Shown piece by piece: positions 24,263 through 38,800 of a stretch of 64,000 nt of DNA (the first letter of the stretch is position 1; each line of letters opens with the position of its first letter). Both the position numbers and the translations under genes were made by a program. Origin of the DNA: Auanema rhodensis (Eukaryota; Nematoda; Chromadorea; Rhabditida; Rhabditidae). Where the stretch lies: assembly GCA_964057225.1 (NCBI GenBank), contig OZ059900.1:23761638-23825637 (forward strand), in the 5' to 3' direction. The notes under the pieces are model-generated. The model was not told the origin of the DNA. It saw nothing but the letters and a program-made list of their open reading frames with translations, and searched no databases.

Positions 24263-26656
24263 TATGCTAATTTCCTTAATTTTCTAACCCTTGTTTTTTT
24301 GTCGTGAAAGTGGAACTAGACGTTGTACAAACAATTTTGAGCTAGGTTTCATTGACATTGCATGAGTTTGAACACATGAAATCGTAAGTCAAAACCTTGT
24401 TTACAGCGAAATTTCCAAAAACTGGTTTTCCAGCATAATAAAATATTTCTCATGGGAAATACTGTAGTTTTGTATTTTTCTAGTGTTCAGCATGTAAAAT
24501 GCTTCATTTTAGTTTGTAACACGCTGAAATTCGTTGCATTTGACGACTGATATGAACAAAAATCGATTTAATCAATATTAGCCATAAGGGGCGTGCCCTC
24601 AGAATATGCTAATTTCCTTAATTTTCTAACCCCTGTTTTTTTGTCGTGAAAGTGGAACTAGACGTTGTACAAACAATTTTGAGCTAGGTTTCATTGACAT
24701 TGCATGAGTTTGAACACATGAAATCGTAAGTCAAAACCTTGTTTACAGCGAAATTTCCAAAAACTGGTTTTCCAGCATAATAAAATATTTCTCATGAGAA
24801 ATACTGTGTTTTTGTATTTTTCTAGTGTTCAGCATGTAAAATGCTTCATTTTAGTATGTAACACGCTGAAATTCGTTGCATTTGACGACTCATATGAACA
24901 AAAATCGATTTAATCAATATTAGCCATAAGGGGCGTTCCCTCAGAATATGCTAATTTCCTTAATTTTCTAACACCCTGTTTTTTTGTCGTGAAAGAGGAA
25001 CTAGACGTTGTACAAACAATTTTGAGCTAGGTTTCATTGACATTGCATGAGTTTGAACACATGAAATCGTAAGTCAAAACCTTGTTTACAGCGAAATTTC
25101 CAAAAACTGGTTTTCCAGCATAATAAAATATTTCTCATGAGAAATACTGTGGTTTTGTATTTTTCTAGTGTTCAGCATGTAAAATGCTTCATTTTAGTAT
25201 GTAACACGCTGAAATTCGTGGCATTTGACGACTCATATGAACAAAAATCGATTTAATCAATATTAGCCATAAGGAGCGTGCCCTCAGAATATGCTAATTT
25301 CCTTAATTTTCTAACCCCTGTTTTTTTGTCGTGAAAGTGGAACTAGACGTTGTACAAACAATTTTGAGCTAGGTTTCATTGACATTGCATGAGTTTGAAC
25401 ACATGAAATCGTAAGTCAAAACCTTGTTTACAGCGAAATTTCCAAAAACTGGTTTTCCAGCATAATAAAATATTTCTCATGGAAAAAACTGTGTTTTTGT
25501 ATTTTTCTAGTGTTCAGCATGTAAAATGCTTCATTTTAGTATGTAACACGCTGAAATTCGTTGCATTTGACTACTCATATGAACAAAAATCGATTTAATC
25601 AATATTAGCCATAAGGGGCGTGCCCTCAGAATATGCTAATTTCCTTAATTTTCTAACCCCTGTTTTTTTGTCGTGAAAGTGGAACTAGACGTTGTACAAA
25701 CAATTTTGAGCTAGGTTTCATTGACATTGCATGAGTTTGAACACATGAAATCGTAAGTCAAAACCTTGTTTACAGCGAAATTTCCAAAAACTGGTTTTCC
25801 AGCATAATAAAATATTTCTCATGAGAAATACTGTGTTTTTGTATTTTTCTAGTGTTCAGCATGTAAAATGCTTCATTTTAGTATGTAACACGCTGAAATT
25901 CGTTGCATTTGACGACTCATATGAACAAAAATCGATTTAATCAATATTAGCCATAAGGGGCGTGCCCTCAGAATATGCTAATTTCCTTAATTTTCTAACC
26001 CTTGTATTTTTGTCGTGAAAGTGGAACTAGACGTTGTACAAACAATTTTGAGCTAGGTTTCATTGACATTGCATGAGTTTGAACACATGAAATCGTAAGT
26101 CAAAACCTTGTTTACAGCGAAATTTCCAAAAACTGGTTTTCCAGCATAATAAAATATTTCTCATGGGAAAAACTGTGTTTTTGTATTTTTCTAGTGTTCA
26201 GCATGTAAAATGCTTCATTTTAGTATGTAACACGCTGAAATTCGTTGCATTTGACGACTCATATGAACAAAAATCGATTTAATCAATATTAGCCATAAGG
26301 GGCGTGCCCTCAGAATATGCTAATTTCCTTAATTTTCTAACCCCTGTTTTTTTGTCGTGAAAGTGGAACTAGACGTTGTACAAACAATTTTGAGCTAGGT
26401 TTCATTGACATTGCATGAGTTTGAACACATGAAATCGTATATCAAACCTTGTTTACAGCGAAATTTCCAAAAACTGGTTTTCCAGCATAATAAAATATTT
26501 CTCATGGGAAATACTGTGTTTTTGTATTTTTCTAGTGTTCAGCATGTAAAATGCTTCATTTTAGTATGTAACACGCTGAAATTCGTTGCATTTGACTACT
26601 CATATGAACAAAAATCGATTTAATCAATATTAGCCATAAGGGGCGTGCCCTCAGAA
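24263..26656 (+). repeat. Seven-monomer HOR, 2394 bp, copy 1
   Basis: Unit marks in order are: 'ctgtagtttt' with 'agtttgtaac' and 'gactgatatg' (24263); 'catgagaaat' with 'gggcgttccc' (24605); 'aacaccctg', 'gaaagaggaac', 'ctgtggtttt', 'cgtggcat' and 'aaggagcg' (24947); 'catggaaaaaac' with 'gactact' (25290); 'catgagaaat' (25632); 'acccttgtattttt' with 'gggaaaaac' (25974); and 'cgtatatcaaacc' with 'gactact' (26316). The set restarts at 26657. Confidence 0.9.
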
Positions 26657-29051
26657 TATGCTAATTTCCTTAATTTTCTAACCCTTGTTTTTTTGTCGTG
26701 AAAGTGGAACTAGACGTTGTACAAACAATTTTGAGCTAGGTTTCATTGACATTGCATGAGTTTGAACACATGAAATCGTAAGTCAAAACCTTGTTTACAG
26801 CGAAATTTCCAAAAACTGGTTTTCCAGCATAATAAAATATTTCTCATGGGAAATACTGTAGTTTTGTATTTTTCTAGTGTTCAGCATGTAAAATGTTTCA
26901 TTTTAGTTTGTAACACGCTGAAATTCGTTGCATTTGACGACTGATATGAACAAAAATCGATTTAATCAATATTAGCCATAAGGGGCGTGCCCTCAGAATA
27001 TGCTAATTTCCTTAATTTTCTAACCCCTGTTTTTTTGTCGTGAAAGTGGAACTAGACGTTGTACAAACAATTTTGAGCTAGGTTTCATTGACATTGCATG
27101 AGTTTGAACACATGAAATCGTAAGTCAAAACCTTGTTTACAGCGAAATTTCCAAAAACTGGTTTTCCAGCATAATAAAATATTTCTCATGAGAAATACTG
27201 TGTTTTTGTATTTTTCTAGTGTTCAGCATGTAAAATGCTTCATTTTAGTATGTAACACGCTGAAATTCGTTGCATTTGACGACTCATATGAACAAAAATC
27301 GATTTAATCAATATTAGCCATAAGGGGCGTTCCCTCAGAATATGCTAATTTCCTTAAGTTTCTAACACCCTGTTTTTTTGTCGTGAAAGAGGAACTAGAC
27401 GTTGTACAAACAATTTTGAGCTAGGTTTCATTGACATTGCATGAGTTTGAACACATGAAATCGTAAGTCAAAACCTTGTTTACAGCGAAATTTCCAAAAA
27501 CTGGTTTTCCAGCATAATAAAATATTTCTCATGAGAAATACTGTGGTTTTGTATTTTTCTAGTGTTCAGCATGTAAAATGCTTCATTTTAGTATGTAACA
27601 CGCTGAAATTCGTGGCATTTGACGATTCATATGAACAAAAATCGATTTAATCAATATTAGCCATAAGGAGCGTGCCCTCAGAATATGCTAATTTCCTTAA
27701 TTTTCTAACCCCTGTTTTTTTGTCGTGAAAGTGGAACTAGACGTTGTACAAACAATTTTGAGCTAGGTTTCATTGACATTGCATGAGTTTGAACACATGA
27801 AATCGTAAGTCAAAACCTTGTTTACAGCGAAATTTCCAAAAACTGGTTTTCCAGCATAATAAAATATTTCTCATGGAAAAAACTGTGTTTTTGTATTTTT
27901 CTAGTGTTCAGCATGTAAAATGCTTCATTTTAGTATGTAACACGCTGAAATTCGTTGCATTTGACTACTCATATGAACAAAAATCGATTTAATCAATATT
28001 AGCCATAAGGGGCGTGCCCTCAGAATATGCTAATTTCCTTAATTTTCTAACCCCTGTTTTTTTGTCGTGAAAGTGGAACTAGACGTTGTACAAACAATTT
28101 TGAGCTAGGTTTCATTGACATTGCATGAGTTTGAACACATGAAATCGTAAGTCAAAACCTTGTTTACAGCGAAATTTCCAAAAACTGGTTTTCCAGCATA
28201 ATAAAATATTTCTCATGAGAAATACTGTGTTTTTGTATTTTTCTAGTGTTCAGCATGTAAAATGCTTCATTTTAGTATGTAACACGCTGAAATTCGTTGC
28301 ATTTGACGACTCATATGAACAAAAATCGATTTAATCAATATTAGCCATAAGGGGCGTGCCCTCAGAATATGCTAATTTCCTTAATTTTCTAACCCTTGTT
28401 TTTTTGTCGTGAAAGTGGAACTAGACGTTGTACAAACAATTTTGAGCTAGGTTTCATTGACATTGCATGAGTTTGAACACATGAAATCGTAAGTCAAAAC
28501 CTTGTTTACAGCGAAATTTCCAAAAACTGGTTTTCCAGCATAATAAAATATTTCTCATGGGAAAAACTGTGTTTTTGTATTTTTCTAGTGTTCAGCATGT
28601 AAAATGCTTCATTTTAGTATGTAACACGCTGAAATTCGTTGCATTTGACTACTCATATGAACAAAAATCGATTTAATCAATATTAGCCATAAGGGGCGTG
28701 CCCTCAGAATATGCTAATTTCCTTAATTTTCTAACCCCTGTTTTTTTGTCGTGAAAGTGGAACTAGACGTTGTACAAACAATTTTGAGCTAGGTTTCATT
28801 GACATTGCATGAGTTTGAACACATGAAATCGTAAGTCAAAACCTTGTTTACAGCGAAATTTCCAAAAACTGGTTTTCCAGCATAATAAAATATTTCTCAT
28901 GAGAAATACTGTGTTTTTGTATTTTTCTAGTGTTCAGCATGTAAAATGCTTCATTTTAGTATGTAAAACGCTGAAATTCGTTGCATTTGACGACTCATAT
29001 GAACAAAAATCGATTTAATCAATATTAGCCATAAGGGGCGTGCCCTCAGAA
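26657..29051 (+). repeat. Seven-monomer HOR, copy 2
   Basis: This starts with the same 'ctgtagtttt' unit and repeats copy 1 in order for five units. Private changes are 'aaaatgtttc' (about 26893), 'ttaagtttct' (about 27357) and 'gacgattcat' (about 27624). The sixth unit (28368) has 'gggaaaaac' with 'gactact', so it looks like a fusion of the sixth and seventh units of copy 1. The seventh (28710) is of the 'catgagaaat' type with 'gtaaaacgctg'. Confidence 0.85.
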
Positions 29052-32000
29052 TATGCTAATTTCCTTAATTTTCTAACCCCTGTTTTTTTGTCGTGAAAGT
29101 GGAACTAGACGTTGTACAAACAATTTTGAGCTAGGTTTCATTGACATTGCATGAGTTTGAACACATGAAATCGTAAGTCAAAACCTTGTTACAGCGAAAT
29201 TTCCAAAAACTGGTTTTCCAGCATAATAAAATATTTCTCATGAGAAATACTGTGTTTTTGTATTTTTCTAGTGTTCAGCATGTAAAATGCTTCATTTTAG
29301 TATGTAACACGCTGAAATTCGTTGCATTTGACGACTCATATGAACAAAAATCGATTTAATCAATATTAGCCATAAGGGGCGTGCCCTCAGAATATGCTAA
29401 TTTCCTTAATTTTCTAACCCCTGTTTTTTTGTCGTGAAAGTGGAACTAGACGTTGTACAAACAATTTTGAGCTAGGTTTCATTGACATTGCATGAGTTTG
29501 AACACATGAAATCGTAAGTCAAAACCTTGTTACAGCGAAATTTCCAAAAACTGGTTTTCCAGCATAATAAAATATTTCTCATGAGAAATACTGTGTTTTT
29601 GTATTTTTCTAGTGTTCAGCATGTAAAATGCTTCATTTTAGTATGTAACACGCTGAAATTCGTTGCATTTGACGACTCATATGAACAAAAATCGATTTAA
29701 TCAATATTAGCCATAAGGGGCGTTCCCTCAGAATATGCTAATTTCCTTAATTTTCTAACACCCTGTTTTTTTGTCGTGAAAGAGGAACTAGACGTTGTAC
29801 AAACAATTTTGAGCTAGGTTTCATTGACATTGCATGAGTTTGAACACATGAAATCGTAAGTCAAAACCTTGTTTACAGCGAAATTTCCAAAAACTGGTTT
29901 TCCAGCATAATAAAATATTTCTCATGAGAAATACTGTGGTTTTGTATTTTTCTAGTGTTCAGCATGTAAAATGCTTCATTTTAGTATGTAACACGCTGAA
30001 ATTCGTGGCATTTGACGACTCATATGAACAAAAATCGATTTAATCAATATTAGCCATAAGGAGCGTGCCCTCAGAATATGCTAATTTCCTTAATTTTCTA
30101 ACCCCTGTTTTTTTGTCGTGAAAGTGGAACTAGACGTTGTACAAACAATTTTGAGCTAGGTTTCATTGACATTGCATGAGTTTGAACACATGAAATCGTA
30201 AGTCAAAACCTTGTTTACAGCGAAATTTCCAAAAACTGGTTTTCCAGCATAATAAAATATTTCTCATGGAAAAAACTGTGTTTTTGTATTTTTCTAGTGT
30301 TCAGCATGTAAAATGCTTCATTTTAGTATGTAACACGCTGAAATTCGTTGCATTTGACTACTCATATGAACAAAAATCGATTTAATCAATATTAGCCATA
30401 AGGGGCGTGCCCTCAGAATATGCTAATTTCCTTAATTTTCTAACCCCTGTTTTTTTGTCGTGAAAGTGGAACTAGACGTTGTACAAACAATTTTGAGCTA
30501 GGTTTCATTGACATTGCATGAGTTTGAACACATGAAATCGTAAGTCAAAACCTTGTTTACAGCGAAATTTCCAAAAACTGGTTTTCCAGCATAATAAAAT
30601 ATTTCTCATGAGAAATACTGTGTTTTTGTATTTTTCTAGTGTTCAGCATGTAAAATGCTTCATTTTAGTATGTAACACGCTGAAATTCGTTGCATTTGAC
30701 GACTCATATGAACAAAAATCGATTTAATCAATATTAGCCATAAGGGGCGTGCCCTCAGAATATGCTAATTTCCTTAATTTTCTAACCCTTGTTTTTTTGT
30801 CGTGAAAGTGGAACTAGACGTTGTACAAACAATTTTGAGCTAGGTTTCATTGACATTGCATGAGTTTGAACACATGAAATCGTAAGTCAAAACCTTGTTT
30901 GCAGCGAAATTTCCAAAAACTGGTTTTCCAGCATAATAAAATATTTCTCATGGGAAAAACTGTGTTTTTGTATTTTTCTAGTGTTCAGCATGTAAAATGC
31001 TTCATTTTAGTATGTAACACGCTGAAATTCGTTGCATTTGACTACTCATATGAACAAAAATCGATTTAATCAATATTAGCCATAAGGGGCGTGCCCTCAG
31101 AATATGCTAATTTCCTTAATTTTCTAACCCCTGTTTTTTTGTCGTGAAAGTGGAACTAGACGTTGTACAAACAATTTTGAGATAGGTTTCATTGACATTG
31201 CATGAGTTTGAACACATGAAATCGTAAGTCAAAACCTTGTTTACAGCGAAATTTCCAAAAACTGGTTTTCCAGCATAATAAAATATTTCTCATGAGAAAT
31301 ACTGTGGTTTTGTATTTTTCTAGTGTTCAGCATGTAAAATGCTTCATTTTAGTATGTAACACGCTGAAATTCGTGGCATTTGACGACTCATATGAACAAA
31401 AATCGATTTAATCAATATTAGCCATAAGGAGCGTGCCCTCAGAATATGCTAATTTCCTTAATTTTCTAACCCCTGTTTTTTTGTCGTGAAAGTGGAACTA
31501 GACGTTGTACAAACAATTTTGAGCTAGGTTTCATTGACATTGCATGAGTTTGAACACATGAAATCGTAAGTCAAAACCTTGTTTACAGCGAAATTTCCAA
31601 AAACTGGTTTTCCAGCATAATAAAATATTTCTCATGGGAAAAACTGTGTTTTTGTATTTTTCTAGTGTTCAGCATGTAAAATGCTTCATTTTAGTATGTA
31701 ACACGCTGAAATTCGTTGCATTTGACGACTCATATGAACAAAAATCGATTTAATCAATATTAGCCATAAGGGGCGTGCCCTCAGAATATGCTAATTTCCT
31801 TAATTTTCTAACCCCTGTTTTTTTGTCGTGAAAGTGGAACTAGACGTTGTACAAACAATTTTGAGCTAGGTTTCATTGACATTGCATGAGTTTGAACACA
31901 TGAAATCGTAAGTCAAAACCTTGTTACAGCGAAATTTCCAAAAACTGGTTTTCCAGCATAATAAAATATTTCTCATGAGAAATACTGTGTTTTTGTATTT

Positions 32001-32127
32001 TTCTAGTGTTCAGCATGTAAAATGCTTCATTTTAGTATGTAACACGCTGAAATTCGTTGCATTTGACGACTCATATGAACAAAAATCGATTTAATCAATA
32101 TTAGCCACAAGGGGCGTTCCCTCAGAA
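29052..32127 (+). repeat. Degenerate continuation of the seven-monomer HOR
   Basis: The diagnostic 'aacaccctg' unit recurs at 29734 and 32128, keeping the 2393-2394 bp spacing from 27341. The filling units are rearranged. 'ccttgttacag' (one T lost) occurs in the units at 29052, 29393 and 31787. 'tttgcagcg' is private to 30761, and 'gagataggt' to 31103. The unit at 31103 also carries 'ctgtggtttt' and 'cgtggcat' but not 'aacaccctg', which again suggests a partial conversion. Confidence 0.82.
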
Positions 32128-34181
32128 TATGCTAATTTCCTTAATTTTCTAACACCCTGTTTTTTTGTCGTGATAGAGGAACTAGACGTTGTACAAACAA
32201 TTTTGAGCTAGGTTTCATTGACATTGCATGAGTTTGAACACATGAAATCGTAAGTCAAAACCTTGTTTACAGCGAAATTTCCAAAAACTGGTTTTCCAGC
32301 ATAATAAAATATTTCTCATGAGAAATACTGTGGTTTTGTATTTTTCTAGTGTTCAGCATGTAAAATGCTTCATTTTAGTATGTAACACGCTGAAATTCGT
32401 GGCATTTGACGACTCATATGAACAAAAATCGATTTAATCAATATTAGCCATAAGGAGCGTGCCCTCAGAATATGCTAATTTCCTTAATTTTCTAACCCCT
32501 GTTTTTTTGTCGTGAAAGTGGAACTAGACGTTGTACAAACAATTTTGAGCTAGGTTTCATTGACATTGCATGAGTTTGAACACATGAAATCGTAAGTCAA
32601 AACCTTGTTTACAGCGAAATTTCCAAAAACTGGTTTTCCAGCATAATAAAATATTTCTCATGGGAAAAACTGTGTTTTTGTATTTTTCTAGTGTTCAGCA
32701 TGTAAAATGCTTCATTTTAGTATGTAACACGCTGAAATTCGTTGCATTTGACGACTCATATGAACAAAAATCGATTTAATCAATATTAGCCATAAGGGGC
32801 GTGCCCTCAGAATATGCTAATTTCCTTAATTTTCTAACCCCTGTTTTTTTGTCGTGAAAGTGGAACTAGACGTTGTACAAACAATTTTGAGCTAGGTTTC
32901 ATTGACATTGCATGAGTTTGAACACATGAAATCGTAAGTCAAAACCTTGTTTACAGCGAAATTTCCAAAAACTGGTTTTCCAGCATAATAAAATATTTCT
33001 CATGGGAAAAACTGTGTTTTTGTATTTTTCTAGTGTTCAGCATGTAAAATGCTTCATTTTAGTATGTAACACGCTGCAATTCGTTGCATTTGACGACTCA
33101 TATGAACAAAAATCGATTTAATCAATATTAGCCATAAGGGGCGTTCCCTCAGAATATGCTAATTTCCTTAATTTTCTAACACCCTGTTTTTTTGTCGTGA
33201 AAGAGGAACTAGACGTTGTACAAACAATTTTGAGCTAGGTTTCATTGACATTGCATGAGTTTGAACACATGAAATCGTAAGTCAAAACCTTGTTTACAGC
33301 GAAATTTCCAAAAACTGGTTTTCCAGCATAATAAAATATTTCTCATGAGAAATACTGTGGTTTTGTATTTTTCTAGTGTTCAGCATGTAAAATGCTTCAT
33401 TTTAGTATGTAACACGCTGAAATTCGTGGCATTTGACGACTCATATGAACAAAAATCGATTTAATCAATATTAGCCATAAGGAGCGTGCCCTCAGAATAT
33501 GCTAATTTCCTTAATTTTCTAACCCCTGTTTTTTTGTCGTGAAAGTGGAACTAGACGTTGTACAAACAATTTTGAGCTAGGTTTCATTGACATTGCATGA
33601 GTTTGAACACATGAAATCGTAAGTCAAAACCTTGTTTACAGCGAAATTTCCAAAAACTGGTTTTCCAGCATAATAAAATATTTCTCATGGGAAAAACTGT
33701 GTTTTTGTATTTTTCTAGTGTTCAGCATGTAAAATGCTTCATTTTAGTATGTAACACGCTGAAATTCGTTGCATTTGACGACTCATATGAACAAAAATCG
33801 ATTTAATCAATATTAGCCATAAGGGGCGTGCCCTCAGAATATGCTAATTTCCTTAATTTTCTAACCCCTGTTTTTTTGTCGTGAAAGTGGAACTAGACGT
33901 TGTACAAACAATTTTGAGCTAGGTTTCATTGACATTGCATGAGTTTGAACACATGAAATCGTAAGTCAAAACCTTGTTTACAGCGAAATTTCCAAAAACT
34001 GGTTTTCCAGCATAATAAAATATTTCTCATGGGAAAAACTGTGTTTTTGTATTTTTCTAGTGTTCAGCATGTAAAATGCTTCATTTTAGTATGTAACACG
34101 CTGCAATTCGTTGCATTTGACGACTCATATGAACAAAAATCGATTTAATCAATATTAGCCATAAGGGGCGTGCCCTCAGAA
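32128..34181 (+). repeat. Three-monomer HOR, 1027 bp, two copies
   Basis: Copies start at 32128 and 33155. Each has an 'aacaccctg / ctgtggtttt / cgtggcat / aaggagcg' unit of 343 bp, a 'gggaaaaac' unit, and a 'gggaaaaac' unit with 'cgctgcaattcg'. The 'gctgcaattcg' variant is seen only here. The first copy's leading unit has a private 'gatagaggaac'. Confidence 0.88.
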
Positions 34182-35891
34182 TATGCTAATTTCCTTAATT
34201 TTCTAACCCCTGTTTTTTTGTCGTGAAAGTGGAACTAGACGTTGTACAAACAATTTTGAGCTAGGTTTCATTGACATTGCATGAGTTTGAACACATGAAA
34301 TCGTAAGTCAAAACCTTGTTTACAGCGAAATTTCCAAAAACTGGTTTTCCAGCATAATAAAATATTTCTCATGGGAAAAACTGTGTTTTTGTATTTTTCT
34401 AGTGTTCAGCATGTAAAATGCTTCATTTTAGTATGTAACACGCTGAAATTCGTTGCATTTGACGACTCATATGAACAAAAATCGATTTAATCAATATTAG
34501 CCATAAGGAGCGTGCCCTCAGAATATGCTAATTTCCTTAATTTTCTAACCCCTGTTTTTTTGTCGTGAAAGTGGAACTAGACGTTGTACAAACAATTTTG
34601 AGCTAGGTTTCATTGACATTGCATGAGTTTGAACACATGAAATCGTAAGTCAAAACCTTGTTTACAGCGAAATTTCCAAAAACTGGTTTTTCAGCATAAT
34701 AAAATATTTCTCATGAGAAATACTGTGTTTTTGTATTTTTCTAGTGTTCAGCATGTAAAATGCTTCATTTTAGTATGTAACACGCTGAAATTCGTTGCAT
34801 TTGACGACTCATATGAACAAAAATCGATTTAATCAATATTAGCCATAAGGGGCGTGCCCTCAGAATATGCTAATTTCCTTAATTTTCTAACCCCTGTTTT
34901 TTTGTCGTGAAAGTGGAACTAGACGTTGTACAAACAATTTTGAGCTAGGTTTCATTGACATTGCATGAGTTTGAACACATGAAATCGTAAGTCAAAACCT
35001 TGTTTACAGCGAAATTTCCAAAAACTGGTTTTCCAGCATAATAAAATATTTCTCATGGGAAATACTGTGTTTTTGTATTTTTCTAGTGTTCAGCATGTAA
35101 AATGCTTCATTTTAGTATGTAACACGCTGAAATTCGTTGCATTTGACGACTCATATGAACAAAAATCGATTTAATCAATATTAGCCATAAGGAGCGTGCC
35201 CTCAGAATATGCTAATTTCCTTAATTTTCTAACCCCTGTTTTTTTGTCGTGAAAGTGGAACTAGACGTTGTACAAACAATTTTGAGCTAGGTTTCATTGA
35301 CATTGCATGAGTTTGAACACATGAAATCGTAAGTCAAAACCTTGTTTACAGCGAAATTTCCAAAAACTGGTTTTTCAGCATAATAAAATATTTCTCATGA
35401 GAAATACTGTGTTTTTGTATTTTTCTAGTGTTCAGCATGTAAAATGCTTCATTTTAGTATGTAACACGCTGAAATTCGTTGCATTTGACGACTCATATGA
35501 ACAAAAATCGATTTAATCAATATTAGCCATAAGGGGCGTGCCCTCAGAATATGCTAATTTCCTTAATTTTCTAACCCCTGTTTTTTTGTCGTGAAAGTGG
35601 AACTAGACGTTGTACAAACAATTTTGAGCTAGGTTTCATTGACATTGCATGAGTTTGAACACATGAAATCGTAAGTCAAAACCTTGTTTACAGCGAAATT
35701 TCCAAAAACTGGTTTTCCAGCATAATAAAATATTTCTCATGGGAAAAACTGTGTTTTTGTATTTTTCTAGTGTTCAGCATGTAAAATGCTTCATTTTAGT
35801 ATGTAACACGCTGAAATTCGTTGCATTTGACGACTCATATGAACAAAAATCGATTTAATCAATATTAGCCATAAGGGGCGTGCCCTCAGAA
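34182..35891 (+). repeat. Five-monomer tract with an alternating two-monomer pattern
   Basis: Units at 34524 and 35208 share 'tggtttttcagc' (C to T) with 'catgagaaat'. Units at 34866 and 35550 are 'gggaaat' and 'gggaaaaac' types. The pair 35208-35891 is followed by a 'taggaacag' unit, and the same three-unit order recurs at 43065-44089. The tract therefore links this part of the array with the 35892-46822 domain. Confidence 0.82.
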
Positions 35892-38800
35892 TATGCTAAT
35901 TTCCTTAATTTTCTAACCCCTGTTTTTTGTCGTGAAAGTGGAACTAGACGTTGTAGGAACAGTTTTGAGCTAGGTTTCATTGACATTGCATGAGTTTGAA
36001 CACATGAAATCGTAAGTCAAAACCTTGTTTACGGCGAAATTTCCAAAAACTGGTTTTCCAGCATAATAAAATATTTCTCATGGGAAATACTGTGTTTTTG
36101 TATTTTTCTAGTGTTCAGCATGTAAAATACTTCATTTAAGTATGTAACACGCTGAAATTCGTTGCATTTGACGACTCATATGAACAAAAATCGATTTAAT
36201 CAATATTAGCCATAAGGGGCGTGCCCTCAGAATATGCTAATTTCCTAAATTTTCTAACCCCTGTTTTTTTGTCGTGAAAGTGGAACTAGACGTTGTAGGA
36301 ACAATTTTGAGCTAGGTTTCATTGACATTGCATGAGTTTGAACACATGAAATCGTAAGCCAAAACCTTGTTTACAGCGAAATTTCCAAAAACTGGTTTTC
36401 CAGCATAATAAAATATTTCTCATGAGAAATACTGTGTTTTTGTATTTTTCTAGTGTTCAGCATGTAAAATGCTTCATTTTAGTATGTAACACGCTGAAAT
36501 TCGTTGCATTTGACGACTCATATGAACAAAAATCGATTTAATCAATATTAGCCATAAGGGGCGTGCCCTCAGAATATGCTAATTTCCTTAATTTTCTAAC
36601 CCCTGTTTTTTGTCGTGAAAGTGGAACTAGACGTTGTAGGAACAATTTTGAGCTAGGTTTCATTGACATTGCATGAGTTTGAACACATGAAATCGTAAGT
36701 CAAAACCTTGTTTACAGCGAAATTTCCAAAAACTGGTTTTCCAGCATAATAAAATATTTCTCATGGGAAATACTGTGTTTTTGTATTTTTCTAGTGTTCA
36801 GCATGTAGAATACTTCATTTAAGTATGTAACACGCTGAAATTCGTTGCATTTGACGACTCATATGAACAAAAATCGATTTAATCAATATTAGCCATAAGG
36901 GGCGTGCCCTCAGAATATGCTAATTTCCTTAATTTTCTAACCCTTGTTTTTTTGTCGTGAAAGTGGAACTAGACGTTGTACAAACAATTTTGAGCTAGGT
37001 TTCATTGACATTGCATGAGTTTGAACATATGAAATCGTAAGTCAAAACCTTGTTTACAGCGAAATTTCCAAAAACTGGTTTTCCAGCATAATAAAATATT
37101 TCTCATGGGAAATACTGTGTTTTTGTATTTTTCTAGTGTTCAGCATGTAAAATACTTCATTTTAGTATGTAACACGCTGAAATTCGTTGCATTGGACGAC
37201 TCATATGAACAAAAATCGATTTAATCAATATTAGCCATAAGGGGCGTGCCCTCAGAATATGCTAACTTCTTAATTTTTCTAACCCCTGTTTTTTTGTCGT
37301 GAAAGTGGAACTAGACGTTGTACGAACAATTTTGAGCTAGGTTTCATTGACATTGCATGAGTTTGAACACATGAAATCGTAAGTCAAAACCTTGTTTACA
37401 GCGAAATTTCCAAAAACTGGTTTTCCAGCATAATAAAATATTTCTCATGGGAAATACTGTGTTTTTGTATTTTTTTAGTGTTCAGCATGTAAAATGCTTC
37501 ATTTTAGTATGTAACACGCTGAAATTCGTTGCATTTGACGACTCATATGAACAAAAATCGATTTAATCAATATTAGCCATAAGGGGCGTGCCCTCAGAAT
37601 ATGCTAATTTCCTTAATTTTCTAACCCCTGTTTTTTGTCGTGAAAGTGGAACTAGACGTTGTAGGAACAGTTTTGAGCTAGGTTTCATTGACATTGCATG
37701 AGTTTGAACACATGAACTCGTAAGTCAAAACCTTGTTTACGGCGAAATTTCCAAAAACTGGTTTTTCAGCATAATAAAATATTTCTCATGGGAAATACTG
37801 TGTTTTTGTATTTTTCTAGTGTTCAGCATGTAAAATACTTCATTTAAGTATGTAACACGCTGAAATTCGTTGCATTTGACGACTCATATGAACAAAAATC
37901 GATTTAATCAATATTAGCCATAAGGGGCGTGCCCTCAGAATATGCTAATTTCCTAAATTTTCTAACCCCTGTTTTTTTGTCGTGAAAGTGGAACTAGACG
38001 TTGTAGGAACAATTTTGAGCTAGGTTTCATTGACATTGCATGAGTTTGAACACATGAAATCGTAAGCCAAAACCTTGTTTACAGCGAAATTTCCAAAAAC
38101 TGGTTTTCCAGCATAATAAAATATTTCTCATGAGAAATACTGTGTTTTTGTATTTTTCTAGTGTTCAGCATGTAAAATGCTTCATTTTAGTATGTAACAC
38201 GCTGAAATTCGTTGCATTTGACGACTCATATGAACAAAAATCGATTTAATCAATATTAGCCATAAGGGGCGTGCCCTCAGAATATGCTAATTTCCTTAAT
38301 TTTCTAACCCCTGTTTTTTGTCGTGAAAGTGGAACTAGACGTTGTAGGAACAATTTTGAGCTAGGTTTCATTGACATTGCATGAGTTTGAACACATGAAA
38401 TCGTAAGTCAAAACCTTGTTTACAGCGAAATTTCCAAAAACTGGTTTTCCAGCATAATAAAATATTTCTCATGGGAAATACTGTGTTTTTGTATTTTTCT
38501 AGTGTTCAGCATGTAGAATACTTCATTTAAGTATGTAACACGCTGAAATTCGTTGCATTTGACGACTCATATGAACAAAAATCGATTTAATCAATATTAG
38601 CCATAAGGGGCGTGCCCTCAGAATATGCTAATTTCCTTAATTTTCTAACCCCTGTTTTTTTGTCGTGAAAGTGGAACTAGACGTTGTACAAACAATTTTG
38701 AGCTAGGTTTCATTGACATTGCATGAGTTTGAACACATGAAATCGTAAGTCAAAACCTTGTTTACAGCGAAATTTCCAAAAACTGGTTTTTCAGCATAAT

